Positions 28,779 through 44,626 of a stretch of DNA of 52,500 nucleotides are shown here, in pieces. The stretch is from the NCBI GenBank assembly GCA_001586965.3, contig LUCW03000677.1:1-52500 (forward strand), written 5' to 3'. A program made the translations under genes and the position numbers. Position 1 is the first letter of the stretch. The number at the start of each line of letters is the position of its first letter. The notes beneath the pieces were generated by a model. The model had not been told where the DNA came from. It made no database searches and saw only the letters and a list, made by a program, of their open reading frames with translations. Source of the stretch: Sphaeroforma sirkka. Its lineage: Eukaryota > Opisthokonta > Ichthyosporea > Ichthyophonida.

Positions 28779-28906
28779 GTTTCAATTTAGAAGGCTATGC
28801 CCATTGGTTTTTTATGTTTTTTTAAAAACGAAATAAGAGTTTTTTTTAGCCGCCTTATTGAAATGGACTATTTTCATATATAAAACATAGCCTTCTAAAT
28901 GAAGCA
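28779..28906. mobile_element. MITE-like element with 15-bp perfect inverted ends
   Basis: atttagaaggctatg (28785-28799) faces catagccttctaaat (28886-28900), a perfect 15-base inverted pair 116 bases apart, with a T/A-rich core. The same ends recur near 38.2-38.5 kb and, in part, at 27213/27279 and 49257. A third copy of the end word lies at 28920-28931. A short dispersed element is the simplest reading; a regulatory motif is the alternative. Confidence 0.55.
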
Positions 28907-29022
28907 AGTATTTATGAGATAGAAGGCTATGTATAAAACGCGATCATTTTAAACCCTCGCCTTTAAGTGTGTTGGTTTCAGGTTTGTGTATTGGTTGTTA
29001 TCTCTCGCTTTATACCATCAGT

Positions 29023-29850
29023 ATGCTTGTCCATTTTCAGGTATGCGTCAAGTATATGATCTTATCCGTGCTTCTCTTAGACTATACATGCACTGGTAAT
29101 AAATTAATTCTCGAAGCCCAGATATCAACCTCTGGATCGGAAGGGGAGCTTATACGTGGAGACGATAGTGGTATTAATACATATTTGGAACAAGATGTTA
29201 TTACAATGGAACCTCGTCCTGTTTTTGTGTTGATCGGCGACTCGATCACACAATACTCGGCCAATCCCTACATCCTCGGATTTGGAGACCTTTTGGGGTT
29301 CGAATATACACGTCGGGTCGATGTGATCAACCGAGGTCTGTCCGGTTACACAACGGAGAAGATGCTTCGTACAAACACCTTTGACCACATCATGAATGAG
29401 GTTTCGTATTTCGAAAGCCCAGCACTCATTACACTATTTCTGGGCACTAACGATGCGATTGTCCCGCCCGACCCAGTAAGCGTCCCTCTCAAAAAATACG
29501 TTCGCAATATGAAGGCGATGGTAAAAACAATCAAAAATATATACAAGGACACAAGTATACTGCTGATTTGCCCACCCCCAGTGGACCATAGAAAATTTCA
29601 CAATCGGAACAACCATGTGACAGGTTTGTACGCCGATGCGTGCATGACCTTAGCTGCTATGTTGAAGGTTCCGTCGGTAGAACTGTTTACACACATGCAA
29701 ACACTGCCTGATTGGAAATCGTGCTTTGTTGACGGTCTACACTTCAGCAAGCGGGGTCACCAGGAAGTGTTTAAAGTCATCAAACAGAAAATAGACACAG
29801 CGTTTCCTAAGTTACAGGTGGCAAATATTCCTATGCAGTACCCGCAATAA
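29023..29850 (+). CDS. SGNH/GDSL esterase, IAH1-like
   Basis: This is a single-exon gene. The frame is open from 28969, but the first ATG is at 29023 and another at 29056. Counting from 29023, the protein has 275 residues and starts with a short hydrophobic leader (ILSVLLL), so it may be secreted or membrane-anchored. All SGNH blocks are present: [10 protein letters not shown] with the catalytic Ser, NRGLSGYTT with the block II Gly, FLGTNDA with the block III Asn, and [12 protein letters not shown] with the Asp-His pair. The order and spacing match isoamyl acetate-hydrolysing esterase (IAH1), which cleaves short esters. The substrate is not proven by sequence. The lack of introns contrasts with the split genes around it and could mean retrocopying or transfer. 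If ATG 29056 is used, the leader is only about 20 residues. Confidence 0.92.
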   Translation: MLVHFQVCVKYMILSVLLLDYTCTGNKLILEAQISTSGSEGELIRGDDSGINTYLEQDVITMEPRPVFVLIGDSITQYSANPYILGFGDLLGFEYTRRVDVINRGLSGYTTEKMLRTNTFDHIMNEVSYFESPALITLFLGTNDAIVPPDPVSVPLKKYVRNMKAMVKTIKNIYKDTSILLICPPPVDHRKFHNRNNHVTGLYADACMTLAAMLKVPSVELFTHMQTLPDWKSCFVDGLHFSKRGHQEVFKVIKQKIDTAFPKLQVANIPMQYPQ

Positions 29851-29884
29851 CTCTCCGGTGGTGATAACAACACTTACATAGAAG

Positions 29885-30215
<331 letters not shown>

Positions 30216-30219
<4 letters not shown>

Positions 30220-30918
30220 TACAATATATTGAGACGAGTTGCATGGGAGAATCAATCCCGTCTAATTGTTACACGAATAATGCCAGGACAAATATCAAGG
30301 GAAACGAGGTCTCATTGAGCCTCAGACGAAGCTTTTAATATATTGTGGAGACGCAGATGTGATTTAAAAAACAAGCTGTGACACTCAGCGCTTCGTATTA
30401 AAAAAATTTATGTGCAAAACGCTCATGAATGAGATTCTTGCATTTGCTACTTTAGGGAGCCCTAAGTCAGGCAATAAGCGGTTCGTTTGCTGGATACACA
30501 GAATTCCCAGAATTGGCAGTACGTACAGACTGGCCACTTTCATTAATGTACATCTAGTCCTGTGATATACTTGTGCATTCCTGTCTGCTGCCAGGGGCGT
30601 GCGTAGATCTGTTAACTAGAATACACACCTCTACACATTTAAAACAGATTCTACAGCGACACGTGCATTCTTCGCTCATCCTATGGTATTTGGCATATGG
30701 GGTTGCCACAACCACGTGGTGCTTTGCAACTGTAGCAGTGCCACTCGACATGGTCAAATAAAGCGCCGCAGAACAAAGAACGCTGCGACTACAACCCACC
30801 CCACACATCGGGAGACACTTCTTTGCTTTCGTGTGTGTGCTCCGATATCCATACTATCCATACTGATATAGTTTACACTACGTAGATGTATGCTGCATGT
30901 GCATACACCACAGGACCA
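30216..30918. other. Spacer downstream of the ALKBH-like gene
   Basis: No coding signal is recognised. The word aatatattg followed by gagacg occurs twice (about 30222 and 30337). The 3' UTR of the ALKBH-like gene should lie in the right part. Confidence 0.5.
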
Positions 30919-35931
<5,013 letters not shown>

Positions 35932-36582
35932 TGATGCCTGCTTGCGTTAGGAGTAGATGTTATAGTCTAAGAACCTTGTTCAAATAGTCAAACGTGCTAT
36001 CTATCAAGTTTCATTTTTGTACTGCCAGTGATATAATATATGATAAATATGTAGCTATGCGCATTGTATATTCTCTGTATGTACAATGAATAAAATCAGA
36101 TAAATAAATATATTTGCAACGCACAAACTCATTCTACTGTTAAGTAGAAATAGGTTCACACCAAACTTCACAGCAACAACACAAGTCAACTACACACATC
36201 ATAAAAATACTACTAATATTCCCATCATCTCTTTCTTCAGAGTGAGAGGGGTCATGATTTTGATGAACAGATTTCAAGGGGGTAACTCCCCACAAAGCCC
36301 CAGCATATAAATAGTCAAAAAGTCATAGACTCATGAGTCATAGTCCCACAGACCAATCACTATGGGCATAGATTAAAATAAAAATGAAATTTGATCAGTG
36401 ATCATTCATTTATACATATTATTGCATAAATACACGAGTAGAGATTGAGTACACACGGCAGATAAATGTATTATTTTATGCATGCCCACACAGTGAGTAC
36501 ACTAAATGGCTCTTACTTAACTGCTAGTCAGCTACAGTCTGCGTAGACACTTTGGCAGTTGAATAAAGAATCGATCTGAAAT

Positions 36583-38091
36583 ATGACGAAATCTATAGCG
36601 CATATATGCCTCGAGATATGCCTCTGCCTGGTATCCTTTGCCGGCGTGCATGGAAAGTCGCCCAACATGATAATTGTACAACCAGACGACCTGCCCTTTT
36701 TCGATGCCTGGACACCACCCCCCAATAATCCAGATGACGATGCCACGAACCCATTCCCGAATGGGTATGCATTAAAAAATATAGAGAGACTCCGCAAGCA
36801 AGGACTCGAGATGAAGCAGGCGTACACGGTGTCCCCGGCTTGTGGCACATCAAGATTCTCTACTATAACAGGCAGATACCCTAGCCGGTCGGGTTATAGT
36901 CGTGATATAAACACAGGCCTAGATGTATCCAAAGTTACGATTCCGACTACTAAACTGGAGGATGTAGTTGGGCACTCAGACTGCACAAAGGATAATATGG
37001 CTGTGGAATTCCGCTCCAATGGCTATCGCACTGGCATAGTAGGTAAATGGCATTTGTCGAACATTAGAAACGAAGCCTACTCGTATCCGAAGTTCCAAAC
37101 GCTCGTGAGAGAGTGTGGTTTTGATTTCGCAGATGCACTCTACATGGAGAATCTGGGCTCATACTCCGATGGCTCCTTCTCACATAATATGGAGTGGGTT
37201 ACATACGAGGGTATCGAGTTCATCGAAGAGTCCATTGCAGAAGAAAAGCCGTTCTTCCTGTATTTTAATCCAACGGTACCTCATTCCAGTGCCAACGTGA
37301 AGGAAGCACTTTTAGACTTCAAGTGCACGGACACTGCAAACGGTCAGCTCGATGCCGAGCCCGAGATTGTTGGCATGACAACGGCTTATGGCAGTTGTGA
37401 GGCGTATAGACAAACTATATTCGACCGTGCGGGAGAACTAGAATCAAATGTCGAATTAGGTGCCATATGGGTGGATGACGGTATTGGAGCACTGATTAAG
37501 ACACTAGAAGATTATGATGAGCTGAATAATACGATATTCGTGTTCCAAATGGATCACGGCATACAGACAAAGATGGCGCTGTTTGAAAACGGAAACCGTA
37601 TCGCACAGTTTATCCATTATCCAGATGCGTTTGGGACCGAGGGAACAACATTTGAAGGGTTAGTGCAAACAATCGACCTGGCCCCAACACTTCTAGACTA
37701 CGCTGGGATTGCTGCTGAGTATGAAACCGACGGTGAAACGTGGAAAGACGCAGTGTTAAATCAAACTATAGAGTCAACATGGAGAGATGAGAGATGCCTA
37801 CTATTCGAATTTCAGTACGATCGCAGTGTGCGATGTGGTTGTGAGAAATTGACAACTATGGATGGTGCGGGCAGTACCACACGAAGAACGGGCAATCGCT
37901 TGGGGTATCCAGTTGCTGACGAGACTTACTATAACCTATGCGATAGTGTTACAGGAGCCAACCCAGAGGGCACTGATTTATCGACGAGCGAACCAGAACA
38001 GGTAGCCAGGCTAGCAGACGTCTTGGACTGTTTCTTGAAGAAAACATCTCCCAGCTCAAAAGGGGACTATAGCACTGATTGTACTTTGTAA
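36583..38091 (+). CDS. Secreted sulfatase (arylsulfatase-like)
   Basis: This single-exon gene encodes 502 residues, with a signal peptide (ICLEICLCLVSFAGVHG) and no membrane anchor. Sulfatases hydrolyse sulfate esters after a Cys is converted to formylglycine. The site here is C87-G-T-S-R91 within ACGTSRFSTITGRYPSR; Cys and Arg are kept, but the usual Pro or Ala at the third position is Thr. Metal and catalytic positions are visible: D35/D36 (QPDDL), K155 and H157 (GKWHL), H234 (TVPHSS), D324/H325 (FQMDHG) and K330. The length is normal. A role in degrading sulfated polysaccharides outside the cell or in lysosomes is family knowledge; the substrate cannot be read from sequence. The start ATG precedes the leader directly and fits. 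The gene lies 652 bases from the divergent ALKBH-like gene. Absence of introns is shared with the SGNH gene and may indicate transfer or retrocopying. Confidence 0.95.
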   Translation: MTKSIAHICLEICLCLVSFAGVHGKSPNMIIVQPDDLPFFDAWTPPPNNPDDDATNPFPNGYALKNIERLRKQGLEMKQAYTVSPACGTSRFSTITGRYPSRSGYSRDINTGLDVSKVTIPTTKLEDVVGHSDCTKDNMAVEFRSNGYRTGIVGKWHLSNIRNEAYSYPKFQTLVRECGFDFADALYMENLGSYSDGSFSHNMEWVTYEGIEFIEESIAEEKPFFLYFNPTVPHSSANVKEALLDFKCTDTANGQLDAEPEIVGMTTAYGSCEAYRQTIFDRAGELESNVELGAIWVDDGIGALIKTLEDYDELNNTIFVFQMDHGIQTKMALFENGNRIAQFIHYPDAFGTEGTTFEGLVQTIDLAPTLLDYAGIAAEYETDGETWKDAVLNQTIESTWRDERCLLFEFQYDRSVRCGCEKLTTMDGAGSTTRRTGNRLGYPVADETYYNLCDSVTGANPEGTDLSTSEPEQVARLADVLDCFLKKTSPSSKGDYSTDCTL

Positions 38092-38102
38092 AATATATTT
38101 GA

Positions 38103-38108
38103 AATAAA
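38103..38108 (+). terminator. AATAAA polyadenylation signal of the sulfatase gene
   Basis: AATAAA starts 12 bases after the TAA stop at 38089-38091, followed by a second overlapping AATAAA. Confidence 0.6.
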
Positions 38109-38188
38109 TAAAAATAGTATAGTATTATAACATTATGTAAATACAATATGTGCAGTTCATTTTTGGACACACCACAAGAAAGAAGAGA

Positions 38189-38463
38189 CATAGCCTTCTG
38201 TATATTTTAAATATCAATAATATATTTAGAAGGCTCTATGAAGGAGAACATCGAACAATCAACAAACCTATTTATTTGTTTTGGCGGGAAATCAACTTTC
38301 TCTCGCCTATTATGATTTATGGAACCTGTTTTTTTAGAAAGGCTATGTGGATCCCTTTCAACTTCCAAGTTCCAAAGTTCCCACTTACAGGTGACGACAT
38401 ATCCTCACTCTCATAGCCTTCTAAATGAAACACTTCGTCTTGTGAATAGTTCAGAAGGCTATG
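38189..38463. mobile_element. MITE-like inverted ends, second cluster
   Basis: The end word shared with the element at 28.8 kb occurs five times here: catagccttctg at 38189, atttagaaggctctatg at 38224, tagaaaggctatgt at 38334, catagccttctaaat at 38412 and cagaaggctatg at 38452. The pair 38224/38412 faces inward about 200 bases apart. Several nested or partial copies are likely. The region lies between the sulfatase and RBBP5 genes. Confidence 0.5.
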
Positions 38464-38712
38464 CAATATCACATATATGCATGCTCTTAGATACTCTCAT
38501 CATCAGTGAGGTTCTGAATGCTCACCACGAGGATTAAAGCAGCACAAATGTGAAAAGACGTCGTAGTGTATTAGAGTGCACAACAACGACAGTACTTCAA
38601 TCACTCCTTCCTTTGTATATCAATAGTTCATCAGGAAATCACATATCTTGTACGAGTATCATTTGGTAGCTTATATATTACAGCGTTACGCATTACCCTT
38701 GTCAGAGCCAGT

Positions 38713-41700
38713 ATGAACAGAGCAATTACAGCGAATTCAGTCGACGGGGAGTCGAGCATTCCTGAGGTCATAGAGGACACCCTGGACGACGCGTTCTCAT
38801 TGACTGTGCAGTTTAGTCCCTCGGGCGTACTCATAGCTACAGGCTGCAATGATGGCAAGATACTTGTGTACGATCGCACTTCTAGATTGTATGGGCGGGC
38901 ACTTATGGGCCATTCGGGACCGGTTACGTGTGTATCCTGGGTATGTGTTCCTTTACATAGCTAGTTACGTGTGTATCCTGGGTATGTATTCCTTTGCATA
39001 GCTAGTTACGTGTGTCAGCCGGGTATGTGTTTTTTCTGCATAGCTAGTTACGTGTGTCAGCTGGGTATGTGTTCCTTTGCATAGCTACTTACGTGTGTCA
39101 GCTGGGAGTGTGCTCCTTTGCATAGCTAGTTACTAATGTATCCTGGGTATGTGTTCCTTTGCATAGCTAGTTACGTGCGTATTCTAGGTATGTGTTCCTT
39201 TGTATAGCTAGTTACGTGTGTATTCTGGATATGCGTTCCTTTGCATAGCTAGTTACTTGTGTGTTCTTGGTAAGTATCTATTAGTATCTGGTGCGTTGTG
39301 TTAGCAGGTTCATGTATTATATATTATAGCTTCTGCTCGTATTTGCGTATGATCTCCCACTCGACGTTCTGGACGAAATGCTGGACTAGCCAAGTTTGGT
39401 TAATTGTGTACGTTGTAGGCTGAAAGTTAGGCTTAGTGAGGTGACGAGTGTCAACAGGGTGGTATTGTATTCGTTAACATTTGCTGGTAATTGCGCACAA
39501 CCGCATAGCCAATTGCCTTGGTAGTGTTCACATTGTTATATGTAGGTTAGTCGCGTGTGTGTGTGTCTCCTGACCAAGTTGTCTTGGTATTCAGTTTCCT
39601 GTGTCAGCTGCTGGTGAGGGTTGTCACTCTCAGCTTCTGTTCTTAGTCACATCCTATTGCACATTTTACCTTGCAAGTACTTTGACGATCAAGCAGGACC
39701 ATAAACATGTGTTTGGGTATTGTTTTTTATCCAGTTGCATGTGTCAAGTGTGTGAGTGATATAGTGATATAAACCTTATTGTATCTGTTATATTCCGTAG
39801 CTTTTGCGAATAGTTTTGTACAACGGCCTATCTCAGTCAATCGGAAAGGCCATGACAGACCTTGTAAACCCGTCCACCTGTGTCTGCTGGGTGATTCTTC
39901 TTTAGTATTTAATTCTGACTGAGTACCAATCAAGAAGTACGCTTTTGTGTTTTATACTTTATAGATGTACGGGTGTACTATCATACACCTCAACAACGAT
40001 ATCGAATTGTCAGTATTCAGTACCACTTCCTTTAGTGTGCCGAGAGAGTGTTCCTTTGTGAGGCGAGTGCTTCCTGTGTACAGTATCCCACACCTGCGCG
40101 TTTGCAACTGTAGGCACACATGCGGTTGTGCCGTTTTGTTGTGCTTGTACACTGTATCTATGCACAGATGAACACACCATCCCTCATAAACCACTTGTAC
40201 ACTGTATTTATGCATATATGAATACACCATCCCTCACACGACCACTTGTGCTCTGTATGCATGTACAGATGAACACACCATCCCTCACACAATCACTTGT
40301 GCACTGTATATATGCACAGATGAACATACTATCCCTCACACGACCACTTGTACACTGTATGCATGTACAGATGAACACACCATCCCTCATAAACCACTTG
40401 TACACTGTATCTATGCATATATGAACACACCATCCCTCACACGACCACTTGTGCACTGTATGCATGTACAGATGATCACACCATCCCTCACACAACCACT
40501 TGTGCACTGTATCTATGCACAGCTGAACACGCCATCCCTCACACGACCACTTGTACACTGTATGCATGTACAGCTGTCGGATCTGTGCTTAGTGAGTGGG
40601 GGCGCTGATGGAACCGTGTGTGTGTGGCAGAACGACGGAGAGTTGGAGGAGACGAGACGGCAGCCAACCATCCGACTGTGCTATGGCGCACCCGTGCTGT
40701 CTATATCTGCTGCGACCACAGGGTGTGTAATATGGGGATTCTAGTATGGTGTGTGAGGTGTGGCTTGGTTTCATCATATGTATTTGTATAGAATAACCCG
40801 TTCATCCCGTTCCACTGCGACCAGAGAGTGTGTATCAAGTTTTTCCAGTGGATTCTGTATAGTGAGTTTCAGATGCACCATCGTCAGCTGTAAAGAACAG
40901 CTGGACCTCTGCGGATCTATTTAGATAAGAGAGTGTGTCTCATGCATAATGTAGTATGATCCGTGTAGTGTGATTTGAAAGCACCAGCTGTCTGGTTGTT
41001 GTGTTGAATAGTATTTGAGAGTGTGTCTCGTGCACAATGTAGTATGATCTGTATAGTGTGACTTGAAGACACATGTGGATTGCGAATTGTGCTTTCGCAT
41101 AATGAAGTAAACACGCGGCAGTCCCCTAAGTACAAGAATATGTACAGCCCAAGTGTGACGCTTTGTTCGTGTGGGAGAGCGAAGGCAACGAGGATTAGTG
41201 TACAGACCTTTAAGTGGGCTGTCTTTGTAGTGACAACTATACGTTTGGACACCCTTGGCATCGTAATCGTCGTTTTGGTTCCCACATGTATCACACCCTT
41301 CAAACTTGCAAGTCGATTTCATACATTTCTTTCACAGGAGCGTTATCCCTCTCCGTGCCTTCTTATCTACAACAGTCCTTGTCATACGTTCCCGTACCAT
41401 TCACAGTATATGGACTAGTCACATACCTATCCAAAACTCATGTATGATCTGTCTCATTCACAAGGTGCTCGTCTCGCACGAACGTGACATCTCACACTTG
41501 TCAGTAGCATATACATGGCTTATCCATAACCCCATTCTTTACGCTCTACCCATGCAAGCCTACGAATTCACATCACCCGTAGGTAGATAGCGAATACATC
41601 ACCTGCGCACGCCATCCGTCCCAAGACTCATCCATGATTCATTCCTTAAGCCATGGTGTCCATGGTATTCAGAGTACTTTGGCACCTGTAGGTATATTTG

Positions 41701-44546
41701 AATACCCTGGCACCTTATGTACACATAGTCAGTTCAGCTGCGAACTCACCGGTAGTGTGACTCAGCCGTAAGTGATTTTTCTTCTGCCTTCACTACTAGA
41801 GCCCTCTGATATCATCAATTGGCCGTGGATACCGAGTACCTGATTGTACGCTCATCAGTATCTCGACTCATCGATGACTCATTCTTCTCTCCTCTACCTA
41901 CACAGCTCACAAATAATAGTTAACTGCCTTGGTATGATGCCGTTAATCAACGACATTGGTACTGCGAGCCCGCGCGTTTGGCAATTGCCCATCACACCCA
42001 CTGGTCGGGTTGTAGAAGCATTTGTGATCCCTACCTGCACAGATACAGATACAGATGCTCGCACAACCACTGGCAACACAGAAAACCCGTATTGTGAAGC
42101 TGTAGGTACCGTTCTAGCGACAGATCATATCGCTAGCACGGAGAAGACAGGGGATGCAGGCACAAAGACAGACATACAGGTGGAGGCAGACATGGGAAGA
42201 AGCACACACACGGATAAACCCACTCATATAGAGACTGTCATAAATGCAGACCTGATTGCAAATACAACCACAGGCACATACACCACCACAGACACAAATG
42301 GAAGCGCTCGTACGGGGAGCAGCACAAATCCAGGCACACAGACAAGTGCAAACTTGAACACAAACAACACACATTCATTTGGGGCCGCATCTGTGGGAAT
42401 GCGTGGTAGGGTGCCGGACAGTTCTGGCGGGTTTCTATCCCAGGAAATGTATCAGCGGCGCCATATTAACTTAGGGCAATATGTGACTGTGCATGAACAA
42501 CCACAAACGAAAAATACCAGACACAGCCACGGGGCTACGTGTACAAGCACTTGTGTGCACACACGCACACTGACACCCACAACAGAAGACACACAGACGT
42601 ACAACAATACAGCCATATACAGCACAGCCTCTGGCCATGTGGTATATGTAGCGACATTTGAGGGAAGGATTTTGAAGGTGAATCTGCGTACAGGGCGTGT
42701 GATGCTCTCCGTGAGCCTAAACAAGGCGGCTGTGGCTATCAGGATGATTCAGTGTAGCAAAGACGGGTAGGTTGCGCTTTCTCAGATTAGTTGCACATGC
42801 TTATGAACGAAAATGGCCATGATTCATGCGGTTATAACCTAGCACAAGTTCACACACAGATGTGAATTAACACCAGTTACGTTAGCATATGGTGCGTCTT
42901 CTGGTTACTGTTCTAGCACTGCCACAAACATACACGGTGATTGTTGACCTCTTTGCTCATAGCACTTCGGATAAACACTTGGCCATCCGGCGACTCTCAT
43001 TCCTATCATCCTGCTTAATTACACGTACATATACACAAGCCGTATCCCAAACCATTTTTTTTTCCCACTCCCCAATCTCCCATGCAGCACCTTGCTACTG
43101 ATGACCTGTAGTTTGCGCAGCCTCTTCCTACTCAACACCTCCACAATGACTGTCATCGATGAGCTCAAGGAAGCCATCGATGCGCAAATATGGCACTGTG
43201 CCATCTTAAGCCCGTGCAATCAGTATATAGTGGCCGCCAAGACGCCGGGGAACATGCCTATGCACAAGTAAGTACAATATGGCTTAGTAATTATACCTTG
43301 TGCCGATGCGGGAAGCAATGCAGCAGTGTGTACAGCAATTGTGTACGTGTGTGCGGATGGTACGTCGATAACCATGCGATCCACTAGTATGTGTGCTCCA
43401 GTATGTATGTGCACTATACATATCGATGCGTATATATATATATATATACTCTCGCATTGGGATGCAGCGATGCGCTGACTCGTATCAGCAGACTCTTGTT
43501 GTGAGACTTGATATCTCATTCGTAATGTAGGATGAATTTTTGAGTCCACCTCCTCGTACTTATCGACTATTATGCATAATGCATGTAATCATACACAAGA
43601 GTGGAGTTCAGCTACACTGGCAGACAAATGGGATCGTTGTACAATGTAGATGACATCATGAACACAAAAAATATTTATGTATGCATCAACACGTATAAAA
43701 GTTGTACATTGTAGATGATATCATGAACACAAACAGTTATCATGTATGTATCACAAACTCATGCCCTCCATACGAAGCTAGACGTGTTTCTAATAGTTTG
43801 TCATTGGTCATGTAAATGTGCCGTCCTGGCTGTCTATGATGGGCGTATATACACGGCTACGCAATAGATCCATCCATATCTACAAGCGCATATACACACA
43901 GAGCCAATTTATCTTTCTATCGCACACAGACTCTTCGTCTGGGAGATTCGTACGGCGATGATCATTAAGCAACTGGAAGGACCTTCGACTGAAGGCGTGG
44001 TGAGCTTAACATGGCACCCCCACGTCCCTGGAATGATTGCCAGTGTATCGTCTGCAGGACTGTGCTATGTGTGGAATGCGAGCGTGCGCGAGAGCTGGAG
44101 CGCGTACACCACAGGCTTCACGGAACTGAAGTTCAATATCATCTACACAGAGCGAGAGGACGAATTTGACAGTGAGGTGCCTATCACCAAGGAGGTATGG
44201 TTGTTGAGAACGATATTGTATTGTCGGTGTGGAACTAGTGTACATAGATCTGTGTTGATTTGAAAGTTGTTTTTACATTTTGATCTTTGTGCAATATTTT
44301 TTATCTTTTTGATATGTTTGAGCTTGTATGGGAACGAATCATGAAAGTCAGTGCTTGTGTGTTGTTTCCATCCTAGACAAATCTATAATATATATATATA
44401 TATATTCCTATTAGGTGTGTGCGTGTATGTGTGCTTGTTTGCATATACTCTGTGTGCAATATTTTCATCTTTGTGATATATTTGCGCTTGTATGGAGGCG
44501 ATTTATGAAAGTCGGTGCCTGTAAGTTGTTTTCGTCTTAGATAAAT

Positions 44547-44626
<80 letters not shown>

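Noticed and set aside
28969-29022. Extended start of the SGNH esterase at GTG
   Set aside because: A eukaryotic nuclear gene is expected to start at ATG; the first in-frame ATG is at 29023.
41306-41590. Possible extra RBBP5 exon
   Set aside because: Exon 2 (ends phase 2 at 40722) joins exon 3 (41906) directly with continuous similarity to human RBBP5, leaving no room for it.
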